Source of the DNA: Rachycentron canadum
Taxonomy: Eukaryota; Chordata; Actinopteri; Carangiformes; Rachycentridae
Assembly: GCA_038496675.1 (NCBI GenBank)
Contig: CM076651.1
Coordinates: 22,183,019-22,247,018 of the forward strand
Reading direction: 5' to 3'
DNA length: 64,000 nucleotides
The position numbers and the translations under genes are program-made. Under the pieces are notes generated by a model, which saw nothing but the letters and a program-made list of their open reading frames with translations, was not told the DNA's origin and did not search any database. This document shows, piece by piece, positions 25,401 to 37,269 of this stretch. Every line of letters begins with the position of its first letter. The first letter of the stretch is position 1.

Positions 25401-28400
25401 TCACCATGAGGTTTCTCTTTTTTTCCCTGTTAAAAGGGTTTTTGTTTTGAGTTTTTCCTCAGTCGATGTGAGGGTCTAAGGGCAGAGGATGTTGTTATGA
25501 TGCTATGTAAAGCCCTTTGAGACAAACTGTTTGTAAAAATGGGCTATACAAATAAAATTGCCTTGCCTTGCCTTGCCTTGCCATCAGTTTCTGGATGAGT
25601 CATAATAACACATGTAACCACAAAACATATTATGAACTGAAACTGATGACAAATAAACAGCCAGTGACTGAATTTTGATTGAATCTGAAATGAAGTAAAA
25701 CTGAATGAGTTGCTGCTGTGAACAGAGGAGAGTGTGATCTCACTGACGTGCAGTAAGGCGCTGGCAGTGTACGTCACCAGGATGGCGGAAAACATCCCCA
25801 GTTTCATGGCATTTTTAAACACATCTGAAGAACATGAAGAGGACAGAGCACAGTAAACACAACATAATGACAACTTATACACACTACTTGGTACCAGCCA
25901 AATAGGTCTGCAACTCATTAACATTTACCTTACCAAGTAACATGGCAGTTATTTTCCACCATGGTGTTTACTTTCTTCCCATTTAAAAGCTGCAACTAGA
26001 CAATATGAAACAATTGATCTTCAACAGTTTTTCTGGTAATGGACTGACAATTAGGAAACATATCAGCTACCCACAGAACAGCCCTGACAACTATAAGGCT
26101 GTCATTGGGAGTCACTGTCCATGGATGACAGCCAGTTGTTTAGGAGCCACATCCTTCCAAGAGAAAAGTGTGAATGGACTACTGACTGTCTTCTCTATTT
26201 TCCTTATGTCCTCTCTCTCCCTGTCCTCATTCTGTAGCGACCAAATTATCGCTGCCCCCATATTCCTGCTCAACACCTGTTGCTGCAATATTTTTTATTC
26301 TATTATTGCTTCCTTTATTATTTTAACTTACTGCTGTTATTTATGAACGTACTATTATTATTAGTATCAGTCATTGCCATTTTCATTAATACATCTTGGA
26401 TGTATGTTTTGGATGAATGTATGTTTTGCTTGGATTATACTGTTCTCTTTTCTCAGACGTAGATGGGTGCCCACCCTGAGTCTGGTTCTGCTGGAGGTTT
26501 CTGCTTCTTAAAAGGAAGTTTTTCCTTGCCACTGTCACCAAGTGCTTGCTCATGGGGATTTTTTTTTTGGATCCATTTAAATAAAAGAGTTTGGTCTAAA
26601 CCTGCTCTAAGTGCCTTGAGGTAACTGTTATAATTTGGCACTATATAAAAAAAAAAAAAGATAAAACATCTCTTCATGTTGTGCGTGTTGGGGCTCAGTA
26701 GTGTTTTTCAGACTCACAGGTTTTGAGCCATCGGGACATGGGGATGTTCCAGGATGTCACCACCAGCACCATGGATCGAGGCATCTCCACACTGAGAGGC
26801 TTCACCACACTCATATCCCTGCACAGTACACACAGACCGATTAGACTCGGGAAAAGAGGTTTCCCAGTCTCTCTCAGAATTGGGGTGAGTGGGCTTCATG
26901 TTTGATAGAGAGACAGGAGACCCAGGAAAGACAGTGGGAAGGAATGAGGACTTCCTCTCGCAACACTGTACACCAAATATCCAGCTGCTCTCTGGGGCAA
27001 GTGAATTATGGGAAAAACTGACTGAGTTGAAAAAGTTGTTGTTGCTGGTTGTAAAAAGAAGTCAAATTGTATTGAAGTGTATGTGAAAATGGTTGTAATT
27101 CTCATTTGATTTATCACTTCATTTACTGTTTTCTGAATGAGTTTATAGTGTCAGTCTGTAGTTTCAATTCTTCTTCAATATAATATATATAATGTTCATT
27201 TTTTAAATGATGGTCCCATTTAGAGTAAAATAGACCATAAAACAGACCCAGCGAAGCTCACTGTGTGCAGTCTATAACTGTTTTTTTTTCAGCTGTGTAA
27301 GGTCTTGTCTGCTTTGTGTTGATTGAACTCAAGCAAAACAGAAAATAACTGATTGTAACAACATATTTTGCAAGCAACTGTACAACTGTCAGAAAAACAC
27401 ATGTTGTCATCACAGGTGTATTATAGCAAAGGTGCAGTCCTCTGGAAATTTGAAGATACCATTTAATGTGCTCCTTCTCTTCAGTGAAGCCGACTCCAGC
27501 CAGCATGCTGGTGCCTTCACTGAGGTGACCCACAAAGTAATTACTGAAGTGGAAGGACACTGCATTCTCATATGCACGCAGCCACCTGTGCAACACAAAT
27601 CAAAATCAAATCAAATTTATTTATATAATGCCAAAGTTTGCTCAAGGTACTTTGTATATATAGTAGGTCTAGACCAAACTCTTTAAATTTAAAAAATTCA
27701 AATTTAAATGGACCCAACAAATCCCGCATACCACATAAAAATCAAAAACACACATTATCTGGCCTGGTTTTAATCCACAACCTCATACCGTCTGTCGAGG
27801 TGAAGAGCTCTTCTGCTACTTAGACACTCAAGCAATCTGATTACTCCCAATTTCTACATTGACATAATCAGTCCACATGGAGAAGAGAACGTCATGACAT
27901 GATAATTACCATATACAGTCATGTTTCCTAAGGCTAAGGGACCATACCAGTAGCTTTTCAGATAAATAACTATGAACTGCTTCCAGATCTTAGTCTGAAA
28001 CTGACAGCAGAAAAATAACTTCTGACTGTTCATCACAACTAAGAGTCAAATTCTTTTATTTTCATGTCATTTTCATGATAATTATTTCTTACTAAATTTC
28101 ATGGCTTACTATGTGGCAGCTAAAAGTGGAGATGAAGTACATAACAATATTATTGTTGTTTGCTTTTGTTATGATATCGTTAAAACCTGAAATTCACATA
28201 ATTTTACTGGAAAATGAAATAGTAAATGAAATAGTTTTGCCACTAGGATGCAGCCATCATTGAACAAGCCAGATGATGACATCAAAGTAACAGGTCTCTA
28301 TTCATCTCTGTGGTGGTTGTTCAATTGTTCGGGGGTGGCAGTAAATATCAGAATGTATTATTGCCCCTGGATACTCACATTAATACTAGCATACAATAAA

Positions 28401-30004
28401 TAGAGCAATATACTTTCATTCATTCATTCTTTTATAGATAACTAGATGAAGCATTCCCTGGTTATAGGCTCTTAAGGACCATAGTCGAAATAAGTTGTCT
28501 TTTTATCTTGTCCTCAACATTTTAAATTAAGGGGTTGTGTATTTGTCAAAGTGTAGGATATTTTATATCTGTTTCAATGTCAGATAAATACAATTAATGT
28601 TGACAGTAGTGGGACAGGCTCTGTCCCCATGTAAGGAGGCACTGTGTGGAGAGGTGTGGTTTGTTTTCTGAGTCATTACATGAGCATACCTGCTGTTGAC
28701 ACATCTAAAACATCTCCTCCTCAACTAACACAGATGATAATATCTTGTGCGAGATCCTCCATGTTTGACGTCCTGGCAGCAAATGCTGTCCTCATAAGTC
28801 TGCATTGTGATACATACCTGCACACCAGCATCATCTGTTATTGCCAGTGCTCTGACCTTCAGAGTCTCTCTTCATTTTCACTGCTGTCATCTGACTCTAT
28901 ATGAGGTCTGATCACTATGTCTGCTCTGTTTGGCTCAAAGGGTTTCTGACTTGGTCTGTGGGCCTTTCCTGCTCATCAAAACTTTCAAGCTCCATTGTAC
29001 CAACACATAATCTGAGGTACAGTGTTGTGCTGATAAAAAGTGTGTCAGAAAAATGTCAGCTGTGACAATAACAAAGATAGCATGCTAGCTCACAAAGACA
29101 ACATATTATTCTGTGTTTTTTCTCATTTCTCTTTAGAATGTTGTTTTATTGTGGTACATCTTATAAACAGGTGTTAATATCACCAATTCATCTCCCCTGT
29201 CATCAGATCACCAGTGGCTGCAACATGCAGAAAACCACTGGTATAGTACATCATTACACTGAGGTCACAACTTGACACCTGAACCATCTCAGTAACGACT
29301 AAACCAGCTGCATCTACAGATGAATGGTTGGGGAGATGGCCCTGTGCAGTATAAGTGTGAGAGCAGAATAGTGTTTCTTTTTTTGTTTCTTTTTTTATGT
29401 GTTCTTTTAGGCCTCATTATAAACACATCTCTGGCAGGTGCTGGCAGTTCAAACTCTGAAGACAAGCCTTACCTTTCTCAAATGTATCTTGGAAGCAGGG
29501 AAAGAAAGACAGACAGTCTGTTCTCAGATCAGTGGACTGTTAAATGTGCTGTGGGACAGATTTCAATGACAATTTGTCTTACTTCTGTGTGACTGTGTTC
29601 CCGTAGATGGGGATGAACAGCGGAAAGAGGTAAGGGGCAACACAGGTGGAGACCAACAGACAAAGCTGACTCTTCAAGAGGCTAACGGAGGAGCTCCACA
29701 GCCACGACCAGCTCTGAGGAACAGACCACGTTATTACCACCACAGTACAACACAGGAGTAGAGAGGAGTCCAGAGACATGAAGTTCTCACCAGTTTTCTG
29801 CCTTCAATGGCATTCTTATAACTGGAGAAGCTGATCCAAGGACCAAAGACAACAGTGCCCACAAAAAGAACGTAGCCCAGGAACTCAGCTGGGGAGGGGA
29901 GGCCAACCACTGCCCCTCTATCCAGGTCAAAGGCCAGAGAGATGGCCTTCATGGCCACCACCATCTGAGAGCCTGACACACACACACACACACACACAAA
30001 CACA

Positions 30005-30076
<72 letters not shown>

Positions 30077-31862
30077 GAAAAAGACTTATTGCAAGATATG
30101 AACTTCATTCTCCCAGAAAAGAGTCCCACATAGGATCTATTTTCCTATCACAGCTTAAGATGTGTACCCTTAGGTTTATACAGATAGAAATTGTTTTTAA
30201 TTCAAATGCTTCCATTTTTGTTTTTAAGTTTGCAATTTCAAATTGTGCATGAAGCAGGTTAATGGAAGCTCACCTATAACAGCTGCTGCCTACACAGAGT
30301 GCTAACACTAACGCACACATCAGTGTACAACAATAATTAAAAATGACTAACAAAGTGACAGACCCATGGTGCAAAAACATTAATTAAACATGTCAGTGTC
30401 ATATTCTGACAGGATTAAGTGTGATGGCTATAGGGGCAAGCAAGTAGCAAGAAAAAACACAAATACAGAAAACTTTTACAATAGTATGATGAAATATTTA
30501 CCTCTTATTTTATGCCAGGTCACCATGTCAATTAAATGCAATTCTCTGAAAAAAGGAGAAAGAAGAAATTAAGAAATTATATTACAAGGCTTAAACTCTA
30601 CACCAGAAACTAAAACATTCCCACAACTACTTACTAAGGACGTGGTCTACCTCCAGCAAAGAATGTCTGCAAGTATGTGGGTCATAAGCCTTAGAATTGT
30701 TTGCTACCTACAGGTCTAGATTAAAATCAGGAAATTAAGGAAAATTGTTTGTGCCCTGCACCAAATAAGATGTGACATCAATGATCTGATGGGGACAGTG
30801 AATAAATACTGAGCAGAGTTAGTAGTAGTACTGGTATTACTGAGTTGTTGCGCCTTGCAACTCTAACAGTGTGTTCACACAAACAGATACAAGCAGCAGC
30901 CAGAATATGTAATTGTGTGTCTGTGTTACGTTGACCTAGTGATTTAGCTGCTTAAGCCAGGTCCTCTTCATCATGAATGATGATTGGTTGCTGCCCAAGA
31001 TGTTTGAATTCCCATGTGTAAAGGCTTCAATGGAGCACAGGATGGGGAAGTGGCGTTTAGTCATCACTGTTTGGGTATGTGCATACTGCCACAAGAAGTG
31101 TTTGATCTTGCCTAGTTTCTGTTGAAAACTGCAGTTTCCAAGAAACTGTGTGTTTGCAGTTTCTCACCCAACGAGGAGGTAGACAAGGATGACAGCTGAG
31201 AGGAAGAGGCCTCTAGTGCTGGAGTCTCGACCAAGCAGCAAAACAAGGTAACAGAGAGCACTGAGTAACAGCACCCAAAACATCTGCAACTCAAAGAAGA
31301 GGAAGAGGCTGCACATCCCAGCCAACAGTGACACTACATGCTTCAGGGTGGACAAACCTCCTATGGAACACAAGCAGGAAAAAACTGATTTATGCAACAG
31401 CCTCAACCAACATCTATCAGCATCCACTGGCAGCTACCAGCAGCCATCAGCATGCATCAACATCCATTGGCATTCCATCACCAACCATCATCATCCATCA
31501 GTCAATGTGAAAGGTTTTTCATTTCATTGCCACTTTGTGGGACAGGGCACAAGAACATCAGAAGACAATAGTGTTAGGATGGAAGTGTAAGGGACAATAT
31601 TTCAGTGTGTCAGTAAAGACAATGTTCACATTTTCTTCCAACAGTGTTTATATCAAAGAGCACTCAGATGAACGATCCTGTGGCGGCTCCTACGGGCTGA
31701 TATGCAGATACTGCAGACTAACTCACCTAGTCTGAAGCAGAGTCTGCAGATCAGGCAAAGCAACAGCAGACTCCTGATCTGTTGTAGACCCTGCTGGATC
31801 GTAATAAGGCCACAGCTGTGAGCCAGCTGCTGCCAAACCTCCAGCCTGCTAGACATGTCCAT
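20635..31862 (-). CDS. porcn: Porcupine, protein-serine O-palmitoleoyltransferase, 12 coding exons
   Basis: Exons 5' to 3': 31862-31727, 31360-31168, 30545-30502, 29972-29791, 29713-29583, 27585-27460, 26818-26718, 25824-25748, 22966-22903, 22777-22692, 21574-21464, 20736-20635. All phases agree; the product is 450 aa, as in a human PORCN isoform. PORCN is an ER multi-pass MBOAT enzyme that attaches palmitoleate to a Wnt serine, needed for Wnt secretion. Matches in order: 'TIQQGLQQI', 'HLIDMVTWHKI', 'MVVAMKAISLAFDLDRG', 'GTVVFGPWISF', 'STCVAPYLFPLFIP', 'WLRAYENAVSFHFSNYFVG', 'GFTEEKEH', 'TSWNIPMSRWL', 'YTASALLH' (catalytic His, residue 330), 'SLGFITYVEH', 'FLAIFHLTYLGSMFD', and the end 'WSELNWASHWLVFGCWIFY'. 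The optional Lys/Arg-rich insert of some human isoforms is absent between exons 5 and 6. Fish also carry a porcn paralogue, so this could be porcnl. Confidence 0.94.
22440..22486. repeat. (TG)n microsatellite in porcn intron
   Basis: Nearly pure TG units with one TCTG interruption, within the intron between porcn exons 10 and 11. Confidence 0.95.
24400..25582 (+). mobile_element. L2-like LINE 3' part with (TTGCC)n tail
   Basis: An open frame of 166 codons (24406-24906) reads 'LDYCNSLLSGCPKNSLKSL', 'LVQNAAARLLTGVSKREHIS', 'SLHWLPVGYRVDFKILLLTY' and 'APLLWNQLSPWVREADTLTA'. This is the intact C-terminal end of an L2/CR1-like ORF2. The roughly 650-bp 3' UTR ends with AATAAA (25551) and a tail of TTGCC repeats (25559-25582). 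It sits in the porcn intron between exons 8 and 9, antisense to the gene, and is 5' truncated. The same 3' end occurs in reverse at 34113-34294 and 59391-59623, so this family has been active more than once here. Confidence 0.88.
25998..26665 (+). mobile_element. LINE 3' UTR fragment in porcn intron 7
   Basis: From about 26200 it shares 'TTCCTGCTCAACACCTGTTGCTG', 'AAAAGGAAGTTTTTCCTTGCCACTG', 'AGAGTTTGGTCTAAACCTGCTC' and 'GTGCCTTGAGGTAACTG' with the tail of the copy at 13455-14300, and ends in 'GGCACTATATAAAAA'. The 5' limit is approximate. Antisense to porcn. Confidence 0.75.
27601..27725 (-). mobile_element. LINE 3' tail abutting porcn exon 6 acceptor
   Basis: On the minus strand the sequence is the L2-like 3' end: 'AGAGTTTGGTCTAGACCTAC', 'GTACCTTGAGCAAACTTTGG', 'CATTATATAAATAAATTTG' and a (TTTGA)-like tail. 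The tail stops 15 bases before the porcn exon 6 start (27585), in the same orientation as porcn. An AATAAA lies at 27621-27616. Confidence 0.8.
29977..30074. repeat. (CA)n microsatellite fused to porcn exon 4 acceptor
   Basis: About 98 bp of nearly pure CA on plus. In porcn transcript sense it is a TG run that ends in TGTCAG directly at exon 4 (start 29972). Confidence 0.96.
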
Positions 31863-31867
31863 CCTTC

Positions 31868-31899
31868 AGCTGCACCCACACCAACACGGGAACTATTCT
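31868..31899 (-). other. porcn: Probable 5' UTR part of porcn exon with start codon
   Basis: On the minus strand an acceptor-like 'ATATATTGCAG' ends at 31900, followed by an untranslated leader and GAAGG before the ATG at 31862. This is where a spliced leader would join. Confidence 0.45.
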
Positions 31900-32190
31900 G
31901 CAATATATGATACATTTCATTAACGTAAAATGTCTGATTATTTACTGAAAATATAGATCACAATTTTGGGGGAAATAACACCAACGATTCAGATCAATCA
32001 ATACAAAACGAGACAACCAGTTTGACTACTTAAACCCTAGATGCTGTCAGAGATGTCGCTTGCTAACTTTACCGTTAACTTCTGTAACAGGTCTTGTAAG
32101 GCGGACGTTAGCTCTGTAACAAACAAAGCAGCTCAACGAACCTGGTTCAACTGCTGTCTGTTCGTTGAGTTAGTAAGCTAAGAAGCTAAC

Positions 32191-32250
32191 CTGGTGTGAG
32201 GGAGATCAGCGGAAGGCAGGTCCAAACCTAAAAAAACCCAAAAACGGTGC
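32191..32250 (-). promoter_or_regulatory. porcn: Candidate porcn non-coding first exon
   Basis: Minus-strand sequence ends in CACACCAG followed by GTTAGC, a usable splice donor at 32190-32189, and pairs with the acceptor at 31900. The high-coordinate limit is a guess because no TATA box or TSS data are available. It lies next to the trinucleotide tract at 32300-32494. Confidence 0.35.
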
Positions 32251-32299
32251 ACTTGAGTATGACGCTTCAAAATGCTGCTTCTTCTCTTGCTTCAAACAG

Positions 32300-32494
32300 C
32301 TTCTTCTTCTTCTTCTTCTTCTTCTTCTTCTTCTTCTTCTTCTTCTTCTTCTTCTTCTTCTCCTCCTCCTCCTCCTCCTCCTCCTCCTGCTGCTGTTTCT
32401 TCTTCTTCTGCTGCTGCTGTTGTTGCTTCTTCTTCTTCTGCTGCTGCTTCTGTTTTTGTTGCTTTTTCTTCTTCCTCTCCTCCTCCTCCTTCTT
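32300..32494. repeat. Trinucleotide tract (TTC)n (TCC)n (CTG/TTG)n
   Basis: About 20 TTC units (32300-32360) are followed by about 9 TCC units (32361-32388), then mixed CTG, TTC and TTG units to 32494. It is nearly pure pyrimidine on plus and GAA/GGA on the porcn sense strand. Homopolymer-like frames (poly-Ser, poly-Phe, poly-Arg) come from it and are not proteins. Confidence 0.95.
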
Positions 32495-32879
32495 CTGTGT
32501 TTATTGGTGTTTGATAACCATCTTAAAGGCACATTACCACCACCAGCTGGACTGGAGTGTGACACGAGCGATTATGCAGGAAAAAATATTTTAATTAAAC
32601 TAGTTTCCTTCAAGAAGATGACATAACTACATATTTCCACAATAAACCTGAAAATGTCTTGATGCTTTGTCTTTCTCAGTGACTGAAAAAGTCACTTTAC
32701 TATCTTCAGGTTTATAAACACTGGTTGAACTTGCTGGCATCCCAATGCTTCGTTTCGACTTCTTTGGCACTGCTGGCGCATGTCGATGACGACCAGGAAG
32801 TGTGAATCGGAGTAACGTTTAACATTTTTTATACTATTCTAGGTGCTAAAATACATCCATATAAAGTTTGTGTGTTTAA

Positions 32880-33110
32880 ATACAAGGTGCAAATTCATAG
32901 TATCGATACAATCGATTATTTCCTCGCAATTCGATTTTATATCGATATACGTCCCCCGTGAAAGATAACTTCCCGAGTGTCTGAAGTAGTTGTGTCGTAG
33001 GAATATAAATCGATACATCGATGTAGTCGATGAATCGTTACACCCCTTTGATCCGATAATTTTAAAAAGATAGGTGGGATTTTATGGCGGTTTAAAAAAG
33101 TATTCGCAAC
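32880..33110. repeat. ATCGAT-rich decayed element of unknown family
   Basis: Repeated TATCGATA/ATCGATACATCGATG motifs (32899-32946 and 33006-33040) with CCCCCGTGAAAGATAACTTCC between them. It resembles the ends of non-autonomous hAT-type elements I have seen in fish, but I cannot name it. Confidence 0.4.
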
Positions 33111-34112
33111 CGATAGCTCGAGTCTCCATTTACCTGACAACCTTTGCACTTCATCTACTACATCTTGCATTTTCTTATTATTGTTTTATTCAAGGGCATT
33201 GAGACCTCTTATCCTCAAAGCCCCATCATCTGCATCTCACTTTGATGTTTGTTTCTGTGGCAGACTAATTCACGGTAATGCACCTTTGCCGCCACCCATT
33301 GCACTAAAGAATATAACACCACCATAGGCGTTCGTCCCACCAATGAAGTCCGGTTACATCATGGCTATATTATTAGGACAGGATGCCGAATCTGAACACC
33401 GTGCCCATTCCTTCTAGTACAAATTGTTCGCTGTCGTAAACCAATGCGGCTCATAGAGATTGCAAGATAGTGTCCCTCCCATGATGCCACGATTTGACGC
33501 TGCGCTGGGCTTGACAATGTTCTGAAGAGTAAGATGACTAAAACCCATATCCCATATCAAATAAAACATTAAGTGATTTTTTTTTTTTTACACTGACCAT
33601 GATGATTTGCTTTTCGTTGTCTTAAAACTTATCCATTAAAGCTTCTCACTTTTACTTGTATTTAAACATTAATTTATAAAATCAATGTTAAATGCTAAAT
33701 TGTATTTAATATTGCTTGAGAAAAAATGTGAAAGCGATGCTTTATTTTTGACTACTTTCTGCCGAAAATTGGACGTAATTTTAGAGGAACGTTCGGGCAA
33801 TGTTCCTGGAACGTTCACAGAATGTTACTGAATAGTTCTACTATGTTAAAACAATCACAATTTAAGATAAGAAAAATAATTTTAAAAAATCATCTGAACT
33901 GTTTTCAGGAACTTCCTATAACAAAAGAGCTGAAAAAAGACGATCTAAAAAAGTATTCTGGTTGTTTCTACTTTTCATAAAGGTACTTGTTCTTTTGGCG
34001 TTAGGTTCGATATCTAATAACAGTGTGTACATAACTAATTTAATCTGGAATGGCAGATTACCAAAATGTGATTAACACAGAGGAATTCAAGAAAAGGTGC
34101 CATGACTCACCG
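33111..34112. other. porcn-myt1 intergenic part, no gene recognised
   Basis: A moderately GC-rich block at 33290-33540 contains scattered CpGs but no splice-bounded open frame that I could match to a protein. The rest is AT-rich. Confidence 0.45.
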
Positions 34113-34294
34113 GGCAAGGCAAGGCAAGGCAATTTTATTTGTATAGCCCATTTTTACAAACAGTTTGTCTCACAGGGCTTTACATAGCATCATAACAACA
34201 TCCTCTGCCCTTAGACCCTCACGTGGACTGAGGAAAAACTCAAAACAAAAAACCCTTTTAACAGGGAAAAAAGAGAAACCTCATGGTGAGCAAC
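34113..34294 (-). mobile_element. LINE (TTGCC)n-tail fragment, reverse orientation
   Basis: Begins with GGCAAGGCAAGGCAAGGC and AATTTTATTTGTATAGCCC and ends at GAAACCTCATGGTGAGCAAC; it is the reverse complement of the 3' end of the LINE at 24400-25582. A strongly 5'-truncated insertion of about 180 bp. Confidence 0.92.
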
Positions 34295-35860
34295 TTTACT
34301 TTAGTCACTTTCAAATCTATTTTTATTTGTATATAATTTTTTAAATTTGTTTGTTTTCATTATTATCTTTAATTATATACATTATTCTCACATCTTTACA
34401 GCTTGCAGCAATTTAGTAGCAGTTCTAGTAGCAGATCTTGCTTAACATAGCAACATGCTTAATGAACTACTTTTAATAAGGCTTGACCTCGTCCTGTGTC
34501 ACATACATGCAATAATTTGTTTCTGGCAGCTCCACTGGCTGATTTTTCACCTCACAGTTGGTGTCACCATCAGTGTACCAACTGGACTGGAGAGATTATG
34601 GGGTTAGTTCTCTTGCCACAGTTTGACAGACTGCAAGCTGAGTTAAATTAAACCAGGAGGAGATAAGCATAGATGTTCATGGTTACTGGGCTAAAAGATT
34701 GATCACATACATAATTGGCTTGGTTCATTTTTGGTACACAATCAATCAGTCAGGCTTTTATAAGCTAACTTACCATGCAATTAGGAGTAACTTTACAAAG
34801 GAAAGAAAGTAACTCCTTTTTACTTCCACTTCCATTAATGAGGGGGGAAAATAGTAAATACAAAAGTCTTTACAGTGTATTGAATACCCATTATAGAGGG
34901 AGTATTAAAAAAGTGAGGGGTTAGTTTTGGATGCAGCCAAAGTTAGGATCACTTCAAAAATTTTTGTTTGACACCATTGGTTGTAGCAGCAAGAATCACA
35001 GTGGTGAAAGATGACTGAGAAAACAATTATTTTATCATTAGGACATTTTACAAAATACTGTTCTGATGCAATATTTTAACCCCACCCTTGCAAATCCTGT
35101 GCCACTTGCAGAAACCTTCTCCCCCCAGCATCAGGTGCTCCTATTGCCTCTACCTCAGAACAACCCAGTGATACAGCTACATTATGCATCTTGCATTTGC
35201 AGTTAATATTTTTGTTTGTGCAATCATTTTTAATGTCTGTAATATCTTATTTTGTGCAATGCCTTATTTATATTGTATTAATAATTTATTTTGTGGTCTT
35301 ATTATTTTTAATTTATTAATTCTCATACATTTTTTATTTTGTGGGTAATTTTTTGTTTGAAATAAAATAAAATAGACAGAGTTTTGCAGTTTTTGGGTGA
35401 GTGTATAAACATTGGTAATGTAATTGACTGCAATGCAAGGAGGGCACCAGCTAAAATCTTGCTACCAAATTGGTCTGATGCAGCACATATGACATTAAAT
35501 CAAAATAACCTGAAGACAACAGAGTACTCCGAGCACTTATGAAAAATCACCCACATTCACATCAGTCATACTATTAACTGTTACACAAAATCTAAATACC
35601 TTAATGACAATGGCTCCAGCACCCTGAAACTGCACAGGATAAGTGGTATGTGTAAAGTATAAGTGGTACAGATAATGGAGGGAGAGATGGAGGACTGTGT
35701 TCCCAAACCCCCCTAATTACACGACACAGAGTACTGATACAAGGAAGTGAGGACACTTGGTCGGTTCTCATCACTTTTAAACGGCTGTTTGAGGGTTAAG
35801 CGCTGGTTTAAGGTATGGGTGTAGAATAAGGCTGGAGAGAGAGAATTATCTGACCACCAG
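34295..35860. other. AT-rich intergenic stretch, no gene recognised
   Basis: No exon, RNA gene or named repeat seen. AT-rich with runs of A or T. Confidence 0.5.
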
Positions 35861-35869
35861 ACCACATCC

Positions 35870-36169
35870 TCAATTTGCTTGGCGGCCTGGGCCCCTCCAT
35901 GAGCCGCAGCCGCCTGCAGCTCCCCTGTGTTACGACAGGAGGCAGTGCAGCGAGGCTTCTGTCCATGGTGCTGAAGATCCGGCCGGCCCTGTCCGAGGTG
36001 CTGAACAGCTCACGGTTGCTGGGCCCAGTCTGACGCCGTCGTCACTCAGTTTCAGTCCCTGTCCTTTAGTGTAGAGGTGGATTTGGTTGTAGCCATCGTG
36101 GTTGTGTTACACTGAACGTGTGCCTGGAGCCGAAGCTGTTTCAGTCGAGGGGGAGGGGAGGGCAGGAAG
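35870..36169 (+). promoter_or_regulatory. myt1: GC-rich block, probable myt1 promoter and non-coding first exon
   Basis: CpG-containing sequence in AT-rich surroundings (GCGGCCTGGGCC, GATCCGGCCGGCCC, GACGCCGTCGTC). It ends in a strong donor: GGCAGGAAG followed by GTAAGG (exon end 36169). The first myt1 coding exon starts directly at an acceptor (CAG then ATG), so an upstream untranslated exon is required and this is the best candidate. Confidence 0.4.
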
Positions 36170-37096
36170 GTAAGGCTTTATGTTTCTGACAAAGAGCACG
36201 AAGCGTTCTCTCCTTTCTGTGTTGTCCTAGCTGCAGGCCTCACGGTGGATTCACACTGAGCAGGCATGTCGGGACGAGGCAGTATTTTACTTAGCTTGTC
36301 GTCATCGCGCTTGATGGTGGTTCTCCTTTGTGTCAGGCTTTAACTCTATTATTATTGTGGTTTGTCATATTTGGCCCCTACAATGGCGGCGTCACGATCA
36401 GGCCAGTAAAAAACTGAACATCTGACCGCTGGTCTACGGTGGCGTCTTGTGTCTTTTTGTGCTTGTCAGTGTAGGAAAACAGAAGGCCTCGTCCTGGTTC
36501 ACAGGTCGGCCTACCTCCGTACTGTCAGCAAGAAGCCCGTCAGTCTGGCCTTCATACTCCATGTTGTTTTTATTCTGAAATGTTCTACCTGCTAACACGT
36601 AGCAGTCAATACACATTTAAACCGAGGCCTGGATTGCAAGTAGGTAAAAATTCACTTTCTCTGGCCTGTGACCATGTTCAAAAACGGCGACAATATAATC
36701 ACACTTCAATGACCACTGACTGTCAGTCTGTCATCATACCTCCAGAACCAAAGAGAAATCTCCAATTGTTATGTTTTAAGATAATAGCCTAAGTTAAGTA
36801 TTTTTGTATTATTATTTTGTTTATATTGTGTATTATATGTGACATTCACTTTTTACAATGCAACTGTAAATGAACCTACTTGTCTGGGTTCTTGCAATGC
36901 AACCAACAGCATCTTTTCATTAGACTCCCCTTATACAACAGACTAGTTGTAGTAATAGTTGTAGCCAACTACCGCTACTAATATCAAAATTTCTATGTTG
37001 TGTTTCATCCAACAGAAAATGAGTTCAAAGGTCAGACACTGAGTCAGCAGTGGACAAAGGGAGAGCCAATCAACCACAGTGGAACGCCTCAGTATC

Positions 37097-37151
37097 AAAG
37101 TATCTATCTATCTATCTATCTAGCTAGCTATCTAGCTATCTATCTATCTAT
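37097..37151. repeat. (TATC)n microsatellite with TAGC interruptions
   Basis: Tetranucleotide ATCT/AGCT units immediately upstream of the acceptor of the first myt1 coding exon; the branch region of that intron must lie in or beside it. Confidence 0.92.
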
Positions 37152-37180
37152 GTCATGTCTCTCTCTGTCTTTCTGTTCAG

Positions 37181-37238
37181 ATGAGCCAAGACATTACAGA
37201 GACACGAACACGAACCCGCTCGAAAGGCATCCGGGGTT

Positions 37239-37269
<31 letters not shown>

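Noticed and set aside
25063..25479. Open frames of 132-138 codons
   Set aside because: They lie in the 3' UTR of the LINE at 24400-25582 and are Pro/Ser-rich chance frames.
29734..30129. Single long frame of 131 codons reading through the CA repeat
   Set aside because: Only 29791-29972 is real (porcn exon 4); the rest is intron and repeat.
32206..32626. Poly-Arg, poly-Ser and poly-Phe open frames
   Set aside because: They are translations of the TTC/TCC/CTG tract in different frames; no splice or family support.
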